From the NCBI GenBank assembly GCA_015487895.1, contig WFOW01000049.1:1-9864 (forward strand): 9,864 nt of DNA, written 5' to 3'. Every line of letters begins with the position of its first letter. Position 1 is the first letter of the stretch. A program made the translations under genes and the position numbers. The notes beneath the pieces are model-generated. The model made no database searches. It was given only the letters and a program-made list of their open reading frames with translations, and was not told where the DNA came from. The stretch is from Gammaproteobacteria bacterium (lineage in GTDB: Bacteria > Pseudomonadota > Gammaproteobacteria > S144-34). Shown piece after piece: positions 1-5,260 of this stretch.

Positions 1-339
1 CGGGTGCCGGGCTGCCTCGACCTGCACCTGCGCGTGCTGGAGCGCCACCGCTACACCACGCTCCTGCACCTCACCTACTATTTCGACGAGCCGGGCGGCG
101 GCCTGCGGGCCGACCCGGACCTCACCGTGCGCGTCTACCACGACGCCCGCCAGGCCGAGGCCGTGGCCTGCACCCGCCCGCATCGTGGCGGAGACGGGTG
201 CACGCTCGCCGGGCGCTGGCGCATGAACCGCTTCCTGGAGAAATGGCTGGCCTACTGCCTGGCGCAGGGCCACGGCTTCCCGCCGGCGGCCCGCCCCCGG
301 CGCGCGCGCCTCGCGGCCGCCGATTCCGCCGTCCCCTGA
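1..339 (+). CDS. DUF1249 family protein (YqiB-like), 5' end outside the window
   Basis: The reading frame is open from base 1 to the TGA at 337-339 and lacks its N-terminus. The residues RYTTLLHL, then LTVRVYHDARQAE, then RMNRFLEKWLAYCLAQGHGF follow the order of the E. coli YqiB/DUF1249 signature (RYTTL, MTVRLYHDA, INQFLADWLRYCLAHG). By recollection of YqiB, about 40-50 N-terminal residues are missing. The GTG at base 4 is probably not the start. The family is small, cytoplasmic and of unknown function. In many gammaproteobacteria it sits beside the ADP-ribose pyrophosphatase gene nudF and cpdA, which would lie to the left here. The stretch between the HDA motif and the final helix is shorter than in E. 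coli. The tail after HGFPPAA is a low-complexity Arg/Ala extension. Family assignment is firm; function is unknown. Confidence 0.85.
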   Translation, partial: RVPGCLDLHLRVLERHRYTTLLHLTYYFDEPGGGLRADPDLTVRVYHDARQAEAVACTRPHRGGDGCTLAGRWRMNRFLEKWLAYCLAQGHGFPPAARPRRARLAAADSAVP

Positions 340-343
340 GCCT

Positions 344-579
344 CGCGCCCCTCCGGGGCGCGCAGCGGGAGACGGGTCACGGGAGACGGGTGACAGGTTA
401 CGGTGTGCGGGCCACTGTGAACCGCAACCCGCGACCCGTAACCCGCTTGCAGGAGTGGCTTCCAGCCCCGATCTGGAGCGGAGAGGTCAAGTGGCCGTAC
501 CGGAAGGGGTTTCGCCTCTGGACCTTGTGATGGCCGCACCTGCGGACCGCGCACCGTAAGCCGCCCCCCGATTCCCGCC
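344..579. repeat. Composite intergenic repeat, copy A (hairpin + phased heptamers + REP-like palindrome)
   Basis: This fills most of the gap between DUF1249 and iscR. An 8-bp hairpin, CGCGCCCC/GGGGCGCG with loop TCC, lies at 344-362 and could end transcription weakly, though no T-run follows. Phased 7-mers come next: GGGAGAC, GGGTCAC, GGGAGAC, GGGTGAC, AGGTTAC at 367-401. The opposite-strand form follows at 424-444 (GCAACCC, GCGACCC, GTAACCC). The arms GGTTACGG (396-403) and CCGTAACC (436-443) can pair. A REP-like core GGCT-TCC-AGCC is at 457-467, and a short C-rich tail is near 561-579. The same module types recur at 3114-3328 and 6736-7005. No coding frame here has family signatures. Confidence 0.75.
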
Positions 580-595
580 ACGCGTCTATGGTCTA

Positions 596-620
596 AATCT
601 TGACCGTGTTACTCAACTAC
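596..620 (+). promoter_or_regulatory. Type 1 IscR operator overlapping the iscR promoter
   Basis: By eye, 19 of the 25 positions fit the published type 1 IscR consensus (ATASYYGACTRWWWYAGTCRRSTAT). The best parts are TTGACC at 600-605 and TTACTC at 609-614. E. coli iscR operators carry the same GACC...ACTC halves. The site covers the -35 hexamer, so [2Fe-2S]-IscR bound here would block RNA polymerase and give iron-sulfur-dependent autorepression. The match is visible; binding is inferred. Confidence 0.65.
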
Positions 621-628
621 TGTAGGAT
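600..628 (+). promoter_or_regulatory. Sigma-70 promoter of iscR
   Basis: TTGACC (600-605), a 17-base spacer and TAGGAT (623-628) form a near-consensus promoter in an AT-richer island within GC-rich DNA. Transcription would start near 635, leaving a leader of about 59 bases before the ATG at 694. It is the only good promoter in this gap. Confidence 0.7.
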
Positions 629-693
629 TCTTGAGCAAATCGCTAGGCTTTTGGGGCGGCAGGGGCCGCCCACCGGACGAGGCGGGACACGTC

Positions 694-1173
694 ATGAAGC
701 TTTCGACCAAGGGCCGATACGCCGTCACGGCGATGCTGGAGCTGGCGCTGCACGAGAACGAGCGCCCGGTGACGCTGGCCGAGATCTCCCAGTGCCAGGG
801 GATCTCGCTCTCCTATCTGGAGCAGCTCTTCGCCAAGCTCCGCCGGCGGGGGCTGGTGGAAGGGGTGCGCGGTCCCGGAGGAGGCTACCGGCTGGCGCGC
901 CCCGCCTCCGAGATCACGGTGGCGGAGATCATCACGGCCGTCGACGAGAAGATGGACGCCACGCGCTGCGGCGGAGAGGAGAACTGTCAGGACGGCGAGC
1001 GCTGCCTGACCCACGAGCTCTGGACCGAGCTCAGCCGCCAGATCTACGAGTTCCTCGACGGCATCACGCTGGCGGGCTTTCTCGCGCGGCCGAGCGTGCG
1101 CGCAGTGGTCGAGCGCCAGCGCGGAGAGACCGCCGGCCTGCAGGTCCGCGGGGGAGCACGCTCGGCGGCCTGA
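694..1173 (+). CDS. iscR: Rrf2-family [2Fe-2S] transcription regulator IscR
   Basis: The 159-residue protein is IscR-like throughout. A winged-helix N-terminus begins [19 protein letters not shown], followed by the recognition stretch [19 protein letters not shown] and the wing [10 protein letters not shown] (about residues 59-67). The cluster-binding set is C92, C98, C104 and H107 (C-X5-C-X5-C-LTH), at the same positions as the E. coli ligands. I chose the ATG at 694 because [10 protein letters not shown] aligns with the E. coli start; the in-frame upstream extension from 631 has no homology and would begin almost on the transcription start. IscR senses iron-sulfur status and controls Fe-S biogenesis and stress genes. 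The usual partner genes iscS-iscU-iscA do not follow: the next gene is fbp, behind its own promoter and a terminator. An IscR operator over the promoter predicts autoregulation. Confidence 0.93.
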   Translation: MKLSTKGRYAVTAMLELALHENERPVTLAEISQCQGISLSYLEQLFAKLRRRGLVEGVRGPGGGYRLARPASEITVAEIITAVDEKMDATRCGGEENCQDGERCLTHELWTELSRQIYEFLDGITLAGFLARPSVRAVVERQRGETAGLQVRGGARSAA

Positions 1174-1188
1174 GCGCCAGGCCAGTTT

Positions 1189-1217
1189 TTGACCAAATAA
1201 GAATATTTGAATAATAT
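1189..1217 (+). promoter_or_regulatory. Strong sigma-70 promoter of fbp
   Basis: TTGACC (1189-1194), a 17-base AT-rich spacer and TAATAT (1212-1217) make the best promoter in the window. Transcription should begin near 1223-1225, inside the left arm of the terminator hairpin at 1222-1242. The -35 half resembles the GACC half of the iscR operator, but the ACTC half is missing, so IscR control is not supported here. Confidence 0.75.
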
Positions 1218-1221
1218 GAAG

Positions 1222-1249
1222 GCGCGCCGCCCAGCGGCGCGCTTTATTT
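1222..1249 (+). terminator. Rho-independent terminator of iscR, overlapping the fbp transcript start
   Basis: A perfect 9-bp stem, GCGCGCCGC (1222-1230) with GCGGCGCGC (1234-1242), has a CCA loop and is followed by TTTATTT (1243-1249). It lies 49 bases past the iscR stop and would end read-through. Because the fbp promoter is just upstream, the same stem would form at the extreme 5' end of fbp mRNA if transcription starts at or before about 1222. Confidence 0.7.
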
Positions 1250-1286
1250 GTGCCCGTCCGCCGGACCCACGAGGAGACGACACGCG

Positions 1287-2342
1287 ATGCACAACGGGAC
1301 CTCGCTCACCCAGTTCATCATCGAGGAGCAGCGCCGCATCCCGGGCGCCACCGGCGACTTCACCTCCCTGCTCAACGACATCGTCACCGCGTGCAAGGTG
1401 ATCGCCAACGCGGTCAGCAAGGGCGGGCTCATCGGAATCCTCGGCACCGCAGGCAGCGAGAACGTCCAGGGCGAGACCCAGAAGAAGCTCGACGTCATCG
1501 CCAACGACGTGCTGGTGCGCTCCATGGAGTGGACCGGGCATCTGGCGGCGATGGCCTCGGAGGAGATGGAGGACGTCTACCGCATCCCCGGCCGCTATCC
1601 GCGCGGGAAGTACCTGCTGCTGTTCGACCCCTTGGACGGCTCGTCCAACATCGACGTCAACGTCTCGGTGGGCACCATCTTCTCGGTGCTGCGCTGCCCC
1701 GAGGGGGTGGACGAGCCTGCCGTCGAGCACTTCCTCCAGCCCGGCACGGAGCAGGTGTGCGCCGGCTACGCCATCTACGGGCCCTCGACCATGCTGGTGC
1801 TGACCACCGGCCACGGGGTGAACGGCTTCACCCTGGACCGCGAGATCGGCGAGTTCGTGCTCACCCATCCCGACATGCAGGTTCCGGCCGAGACCAGCGA
1901 GTTCGCCATCAACGTCTCCAACGAGCGCTTCTGGGAGGCGCCGGTGCAGCGCTACGTGCGCGAGTGCCTCCAGGGCGAGGAGGGCCCGCGCGGGCGCAAC
2001 TTCAACATGCGCTGGGTGGCCTCCATGGTGGCCGAGGTGCACCGCATCCTCACGCGCGGCGGCATCTTCATGTACCCGTGGGACCGCCGCGACCCCTCGA
2101 AGCCCGGGCGCCTGCGCCTGATGTACGAGGCCAACCCGATGGCGATGATCGTCGAGCAGGCGGGCGGGGCGGCCTCCACCGGCCGTGCGCGCATCCTCGA
2201 GGTGCGCCCGACGGAGCTGCACCAGCGCGTGCCGGTGGTGCTGGGCTCGCGCGAGGAGGTCGAGCGCGTCGTGCGCTATCACCGCGAGCACGACAGGGCC
2301 CGCGCCCGTGGGGGGAGCCCGGTCGAGGGCGCGCCCGTCTGA
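1287..2342 (+). CDS. fbp: Class I fructose-1,6-bisphosphatase
   Basis: This cytoplasmic enzyme hydrolyses fructose-1,6-bisphosphate to fructose-6-phosphate plus phosphate, the committed step of gluconeogenesis and part of sugar regeneration in the Calvin cycle. The 351 residues match class I FBPase: ATGDFTSLL and [14 protein letters not shown] near the N-terminus, the metal site SEEMED (91-96), [10 protein letters not shown] (114-123) and VSVGTIF after it, [12 protein letters not shown] in the middle, and [20 protein letters not shown] in the C-terminal half. The ATG at 1287 is preceded by GAGGAG at 1271-1276; an upstream in-frame GTG (1248) would add 13 unrelated residues and lacks such a site. 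The C-terminus carries about 15 extra Arg/Gly-rich residues compared with E. coli. The gene is alone in its transcript. A role in autotrophic CO2 fixation is possible if the host is a sulfur oxidiser, but nothing nearby (rubisco, prk) shows it. Confidence 0.95.
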   Translation: MHNGTSLTQFIIEEQRRIPGATGDFTSLLNDIVTACKVIANAVSKGGLIGILGTAGSENVQGETQKKLDVIANDVLVRSMEWTGHLAAMASEEMEDVYRIPGRYPRGKYLLLFDPLDGSSNIDVNVSVGTIFSVLRCPEGVDEPAVEHFLQPGTEQVCAGYAIYGPSTMLVLTTGHGVNGFTLDREIGEFVLTHPDMQVPAETSEFAINVSNERFWEAPVQRYVRECLQGEEGPRGRNFNMRWVASMVAEVHRILTRGGIFMYPWDRRDPSKPGRLRLMYEANPMAMIVEQAGGAASTGRARILEVRPTELHQRVPVVLGSREEVERVVRYHREHDRARARGGSPVEGAPV

Positions 2343-2372
2343 GCGTGCATTGGCGTTTGCGTATCTGCTGAA

Positions 2373-2536
2373 GGAAGCTCTGAAAAAATTGGTTTTTTCA
2401 GAGCTTCCCCGCGGCCAGGGATGGCCGCGGGATGGCCCATGCACATGGAAGTGCATGACGATGCCGGGAGAAAACAAAATGGCTGCGAAGCACCTCAGCG
2501 GATCAATCCGCGTAGCGGATTGATCAGAGTTTTCTG
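2373..2536. mobile_element. Small palindrome-rich element, MITE-like, downstream of fbp
   Basis: About 160 bases hold four stem-loops and no gene. The left end is a perfect 16-bp stem with loop TTGG (2373-2408) whose arm begins GGAAGCTCTGAAAAAA. A 9-bp stem is at 2408-2431, a 7-bp stem at 2438-2457, and an 11-bp stem GATCAATCCGC/GCGGATTGATC at 2501-2525. The two ends form an imperfect inverted repeat: GAAGCTCTGA at 2374-2383 against AAAACTCTGA read on the minus strand from 2533 to 2524, 8 of 10 matching. The A/T-rich ends differ from the GC-rich surroundings. No transposase frame is present, so if mobile it needs one in trans. I cannot identify a target-site duplication with confidence. The left hairpin may also help end fbp transcription. 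Confidence 0.5.
2408..2457 (+). other. Tandem hairpins with CsrA/RsmE-type GGA hexaloops
   Basis: Two hairpins stand six bases apart. The first has stem CCCGCGGCC/GGCCGCGGG (2408-2416, 2423-2431) and hexaloop AGGGAT. The second has stem CATGCAC/GTGCATG (2438-2444, 2451-2457) and hexaloop ATGGAA. Both loops carry ANGGA, and the second reads ACATGGAAGT across the loop, a full fit to the RsmE/CsrA consensus (A/U)CANGGANG(U/A). Such paired hairpins are the hallmark of CsrA-titrating RNAs, but similar hairpins also occur as dispersed repeats. No dedicated promoter or GacA-type upstream palindrome is visible. An untranslated role within the fbp 3' end is possible. Confidence 0.4.
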
Positions 2537-2559
2537 AAACGCTCAAGGACCTTCGTGCG

Positions 2560-2602
2560 GCCGGGCGCGCCCTTTTCGGGCATGCCCGGCTTGCTTTATG
2601 AT
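2560..2602 (+). promoter_or_regulatory. Hairpin and probable promoter of the lipoprotein gene
   Basis: GCCGGGC (2560-2566) can pair with GCCCGGC (2584-2590), with an inner GCCC/GGGC stem at 2569-2572 and 2578-2581. A -10-like TATGAT follows at 2597-2602. The best -35 candidate, TTTTCG at 2573-2578 with an 18-base spacer, is weak and lies inside the hairpin, so the site may need an activator. A leader of about 90 bases would precede the ATG at 2697. Confidence 0.4.
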
Positions 2603-2696
2603 TCGGCGCGCATCCCCGAAGAGAGGCACCAGAACGAGGAGCCCCGCCCACGGGGCCACGTCCCAAAGAACCGCAAGGGCAGGATCGGGAGGAAGC

Positions 2697-3050
2697 ATGA
2701 AGATCAAGACCCTCATCGGCACCGGCCTCATCGCGCTCTCGTTCGCTCTCGGCGCCACCGGCTGCGCCGGCACCGGCGAGCAGAAGGCGAGCGCGCAGGC
2801 GCAGTCGGCGAAGGCGGCGGAGTTCGAGCGCATCTACAAGGAGGCCGTCGCCGCGCGCAAGAAGGCGGCCTCGGTCGGCTTCGAGTGGCGCGACATCGGC
2901 AAGTTCCTCAAGAAGGCCAAGAAGGCCGCGGCCAAGGGCGACTACGACAAGGCCATCAAGCTCGCCAGGAAGGCCAAGGAGCAGGGCGAGCTCGGCTACC
3001 AGCAGTACCTGAGCCAGCGCGACGCCGGGCCCGAGAGATACGGCCTCTGA
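2697..3050 (+). CDS. Small lipoprotein, SoxXA-binding protein-like
   Basis: The 117-residue protein starts with a lipoprotein signal: MKIKTLIGTG, a hydrophobic stretch to about residue 20, then ATGC with the lipidation Cys at 23. The box is imperfect because position -3 is Ala rather than Leu. The mature part is a Lys/Ala-rich helix pair with the core EWRDIGKFLKKAKKAAAKGD at 63-82, followed by YDKAIKLARKAKEQGELGYQQ and a short tail with NAGP-like DAGPERYGL. I recall this core (WRDTGK, KGDYDKAIKLA, AKRQGELG) from proteins annotated as SoxXA-binding (SoxK) that stimulate the thiosulfate-oxidising cytochrome SoxXA. The ATG has GGGAGGAAG just upstream. No other sox gene is in the window, so the link to thiosulfate oxidation depends on similarity recalled by eye. 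A generic small helical lipoprotein is the alternative. A terminator follows directly, so it is monocistronic. Confidence 0.65.
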   Translation: MKIKTLIGTGLIALSFALGATGCAGTGEQKASAQAQSAKAAEFERIYKEAVAARKKAASVGFEWRDIGKFLKKAKKAAAKGDYDKAIKLARKAKEQGELGYQQYLSQRDAGPERYGL

Positions 3051-3075
3051 GCCGCGGCCGCTGCGAACCTTCGCG

Positions 3076-3105
3076 ACGGGCGCCGGACGGCGCCCGTTTT
3101 CTTTG
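3076..3105 (+). terminator. Rho-independent terminator of the lipoprotein gene
   Basis: A 9-bp stem, ACGGGCGCC (3076-3084) with GGCGCCCGT (3089-3097), has a GGAC loop and is followed by TTTCTTTG. It begins 25 bases past the stop codon. Confidence 0.8.
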
Positions 3106-3113
3106 CCCGCTTC

Positions 3114-3328
3114 GCGGGAGTGGACGGGTGACGGGTGACGGGTGACCGTACACCGTAGCCTGTAAGCTGTAACCCGCCTCGCCCGTCTCCCGACCCCCGT
3201 CTCCCGCCACGCTCGATTGTGGGAAGGGCTTCCAGCCCCGGCCCGCGGAGCGGAAAGGCCTGTGCGCCTGAAGGCCTCCCGGTCCTCGCCTCTGTCCCCC
3301 GCAACCCGTGCCCCGTCACCCGCAACCC
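3114..3328. repeat. Composite intergenic repeat, copy B
   Basis: This occupies nearly the whole gap between the lipoprotein terminator and lapA. Three exact tandem copies of GACGGGT lie at 3123-3143, followed by opposite-strand C-rich units at about 3171-3207 (CCCGTCTCCC twice). A REP-like core GTGGGAAGGGCT-TCC-AGCCCCGG is at 3219-3241. A short purine block GCGGAGCGGAAAGG follows at 3245-3258, and phased C-rich heptamers GCAACCC, GTGCCCC, GTCACCC, GCAACCC close it at 3301-3328. Unit length and module order match copies A and C. No gene is visible in this stretch. Confidence 0.75.
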
Positions 3329-3339
3329 GCGCACGCGTG

Positions 3340-3345
3340 TAGACT
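3340..3345 (+). promoter_or_regulatory. Possible -10 element upstream of lapA
   Basis: TAGACT at 3340-3345 is the only -10-like hexamer in the bases before lapA and sits just outside repeat copy B. No convincing -35 is visible 16-18 bases upstream, where the repeat's C-rich heptamers lie. A leader of about 30 bases would result. Confidence 0.35.
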
Positions 3346-3381
3346 GTGCCCCGTGGCTGGAGATCTCCCGCGGGAGGCGTC

Positions 3382-3675
3382 ATGGGCCGCTTGCTGACCT
3401 GGATCCTCGTCCTGCTCGTGCTCGTCGCCGGGCTGAGCTTCGGGGTGCTCAACGCCGGGGCCGTGCCGCTCGACTACTACTGGGGGCGGGTCGAGGTGCC
3501 GCTGTCGCTCGCGCTCGCCGTCACCTTCGCCCTGGGCGTGGCGCTCGGCATGCTGGGCTGCCTCGGCGTCGTCGTGCGCCAGCGGCGCGAGGTCGCCCGC
3601 CTGCGCAAGGCGGTGCGCGTGGCCGAGCAGGAGGTGGAGAACCTCCGGACCCTGCCGATCCGGGACGCGCGCTGA
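3382..3675 (+). CDS. lapA: Lipopolysaccharide assembly protein A
   Basis: The 97-residue inner-membrane protein fits LapA (YciS, DUF1049). A first membrane segment spans about residues 4-24, a short periplasmic loop contains NAGAVPLDYYWGRVEVPLS, and a second segment spans about 41-65. A cytoplasmic charged coil, RQRREVARLRKAVRVAEQEV, ends the protein. The loop motif N-x4-V-x-LDYYxG-x3-VPLS is typical of the family. LapA works with LapB and FtsH to control LpxC turnover and so balance LPS against phospholipid. The ATG at 3382 has GGGAGG five bases or so upstream; the in-frame GTG-side extension from 3346 has no family match. The stop is one base before the lapB ATG, so the pair is translationally coupled. 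Confidence 0.9.
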   Translation: MGRLLTWILVLLVLVAGLSFGVLNAGAVPLDYYWGRVEVPLSLALAVTFALGVALGMLGCLGVVVRQRREVARLRKAVRVAEQEVENLRTLPIRDAR

Positions 3676-3676
3676 G

Positions 3677-4840
3677 ATGCTCGAACTGCTGTGGCTGCTG
3701 CTGCCGGTGGCGGCCGCCTCCGGCTGGTACGCGGGTCGGCGGCGGCGCGAGCCCGCGCGCGCCCCGGCGCGGCCCGTCCCCACGGAGTATTTCAAGGGCC
3801 TCAACTACCTCCTCAACGAGCAGCCGGACAAGGCCATCGAGGTCTTCGTGCGCATGGTGGAGGTCGACAGCGAGACGGTGGAGACCCATTTTGCGCTGGG
3901 GCATCTCTTCCGGCGGCGCGGCGAGGTCGACCGCGCGATCCGCATCCACCAGAACCTCATCGCCCGTCCGACGCTGACGCCGGAGCAGCGCGCGCAGGCG
4001 CTGCTCGCCCTGGGCGAGGACTACATGCGCGCGGGGCTGTTCGACCGCGCCGAGAACCTGTTCGCCGAGCTGGTCGAGAGCGGCGCCCACACGGTGCCGG
4101 CGCTGCGCCACCTGATCGACATCTACCAGCAGGAGAAGGACTGGGAGAAGGCGATCGACGCCTGCCGCAGGCTGCAGGCGGCGACCGGCCGCTCCATGGC
4201 GCCCGTGATCGCCCACTACCATTGCGAGATGGCCGAGCAGGCGCGGCGCGCGGGCGACCCGGCGCGCGCGCGCCAGCTCCTCAGGCGGGCGCTGTCGCAG
4301 GACCCGGCCTGCGTGCGCGCGAGCATCCTGCTCGGCGACCTCGAGGCGGGGAGCGGCAACCTGCGCGCGGCGCTCAAGGCATGGCGGCGCGTGCTCGAGC
4401 AGGACGTGGAGTACCTGCCGGAGATCGTCGAGCGCGTGGCCTCCGCGCACCGCGGCCTCGACGACCCCGAGGGCTACGAGCGCTGGCTGCGCGAGGTCAT
4501 GCGGCGCTACGAGGGCATCTCGCCCATGCTCGCGCTCGCCGAGCACCTGCGACAGCGCGCCGGCGATCGCGCGGCGGCCGACTTCCTCGCCGACCAGCTC
4601 CGGCGCAGGCCCTCGGTGCGGGGGCTCGCGCGCCTCATCGACCTGCGCCTCGACCAGACCTCGGGCGAGGCGCGCGAGCAGATGCTCATCCTGCGCGACC
4701 TGGTCGGCAAGCTCCTCGAGGGCCGGCCGGTCTACAAGTGCCGGGTGTGCGGTTTCGAGGGCAAGCAGCTCCACTGGCAGTGCCCGAGCTGCAAGGGCTG
4801 GAGCACCGTCAAGCCCATCCGCGGCGTGGAGGGCGAATGA
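3677..4840 (+). CDS. lapB: Lipopolysaccharide assembly protein B
   Basis: The 387-residue length matches E. coli LapB/YciM (389). One N-terminal membrane anchor (about residues 1-20, LELLWLLLPVAAASGWYAGRR) is followed by tandem TPRs beginning with YFKGLNYLLNEQPDKAIEVF near residue 38. A C-terminal rubredoxin-like knuckle has C355, C358, C369 and C372 (CRVC-x10-CPSC). In E. coli LapB is an essential adaptor that delivers LpxC to FtsH, and both the anchor and the metal knuckle are needed. Everything required appears intact. The gene follows lapA by one base. In many gammaproteobacteria pyrF comes next, but here two toxin-antitoxin-type genes intervene. Confidence 0.95.
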   Translation: MLELLWLLLPVAAASGWYAGRRRREPARAPARPVPTEYFKGLNYLLNEQPDKAIEVFVRMVEVDSETVETHFALGHLFRRRGEVDRAIRIHQNLIARPTLTPEQRAQALLALGEDYMRAGLFDRAENLFAELVESGAHTVPALRHLIDIYQQEKDWEKAIDACRRLQAATGRSMAPVIAHYHCEMAEQARRAGDPARARQLLRRALSQDPACVRASILLGDLEAGSGNLRAALKAWRRVLEQDVEYLPEIVERVASAHRGLDDPEGYERWLREVMRRYEGISPMLALAEHLRQRAGDRAAADFLADQLRRRPSVRGLARLIDLRLDQTSGEAREQMLILRDLVGKLLEGRPVYKCRVCGFEGKQLHWQCPSCKGWSTVKPIRGVEGE

Positions 4841-4844
4841 GCGC

Positions 4845-4850
4845 TATCAT
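4845..4850 (+). promoter_or_regulatory. Possible -10 element in the lapB-HEPN gap
   Basis: TATCAT stands in a 39-base gap that is otherwise GC-rich. It has no recognisable -35, which would fall in the 3' end of lapB. If active it would transcribe the HEPN/MNT pair, and pyrF behind it, apart from lapAB. The HEPN gene's ribosome site GGGGAGGG (4867-4874) follows. Confidence 0.3.
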
Positions 4851-4879
4851 GCGCGCGCAGACCGCAGGGGAGGGCAGCG

Positions 4880-5260
4880 ATGGGCAGCCGCGCGCGTGAC
4901 TGGCTGGCGCAGGCCGAGCGCGACCTGGAGCAGGCCGAGGCCTCGCGCCGGGACGGCCGCCACGAGTGGGCCTGCTTCGCGGCCCAGCAGGCGGCGGAGA
5001 AGGCGGCGAAGGCGCTCCACCTGCACCAGGGGCGCGACATGTGGGGCCACGTGGTCGCGCGGCTGCTGGAGGAGCTGCCGGAGCGGCCCGCCGGGCTGGT
5101 CGAGAAGGCGCGCGTCCTCGACAATTTCTACGTGCCGACGCGCTACGCCAACGGCCACGCCGAGGGGGCGCCCTTCGAGCACTACGGCCCGCTGCAGAGC
5201 GAGCAGGCGATCGCCTATGCCCGGGAGATCCTTGAGTTCGTCCGTGCTCGAATGGCCTGA
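4880..5260 (+). CDS. HEPN-domain protein (putative HepT-type RNase toxin)
   Basis: The 126-residue all-helical protein is a HEPN domain: DWLAQAERDLEQAEAS, then the hallmark WACFAAQQAAEKAAKALHL at about 30-48, then LDNFYVPTRYANGH near the C-terminal part. R88 and H93 form the R-X4-H motif that in HEPN toxins is the RNA-cleaving centre. In the characterised HepT the motif continues as RX4HXY and the Tyr is AMPylated by the partner. Here H93 is followed by Ala-Glu, so that Tyr is absent, though Y102 is near. A ribosome site GGGGAGGG precedes the ATG. The gene overlaps the downstream nucleotidyltransferase gene, as usual for HEPN/MNT pairs. Whether it is toxic or has another nucleotide-linked role cannot be told from sequence. 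Confidence 0.88.
   Translation: MGSRARDWLAQAERDLEQAEASRRDGRHEWACFAAQQAAEKAAKALHLHQGRDMWGHVVARLLEELPERPAGLVEKARVLDNFYVPTRYANGHAEGAPFEHYGPLQSEQAIAYAREILEFVRARMA

Noticed and set aside
367..446. CRISPR-like appearance of regularly spaced repeats
   Set aside because: Units are 7 bases with no unique spacers, and neither array-length repeats nor cas genes are seen.
1189..1213. IscR operator at the fbp promoter
   Set aside because: The GACC half is present, but the ACTC half is replaced by AAGAAT, so the match is no better than a normal -35 region.
2373..2408. Simple rho-independent terminator of fbp
   Set aside because: The stem is perfect, but the T-run is inside the stem next to the loop rather than after it, so it does not fit the standard model. 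It may still reduce read-through.
1044..3452. Very long open frame on the minus strand (802 codons) across iscR, fbp and the lipoprotein gene
   Set aside because: It runs antisense to three recognised genes and through intergenic repeats, with Arg/Ala/Gly-rich low-complexity sequence and no family motif. It is an artefact of high GC.
4837..4899. ATGA overlap at the lapB stop starting a 20-codon frame
   Set aside because: It ends within the HEPN gene, has no motif and conflicts with the HEPN ribosome site. It is probably chance.
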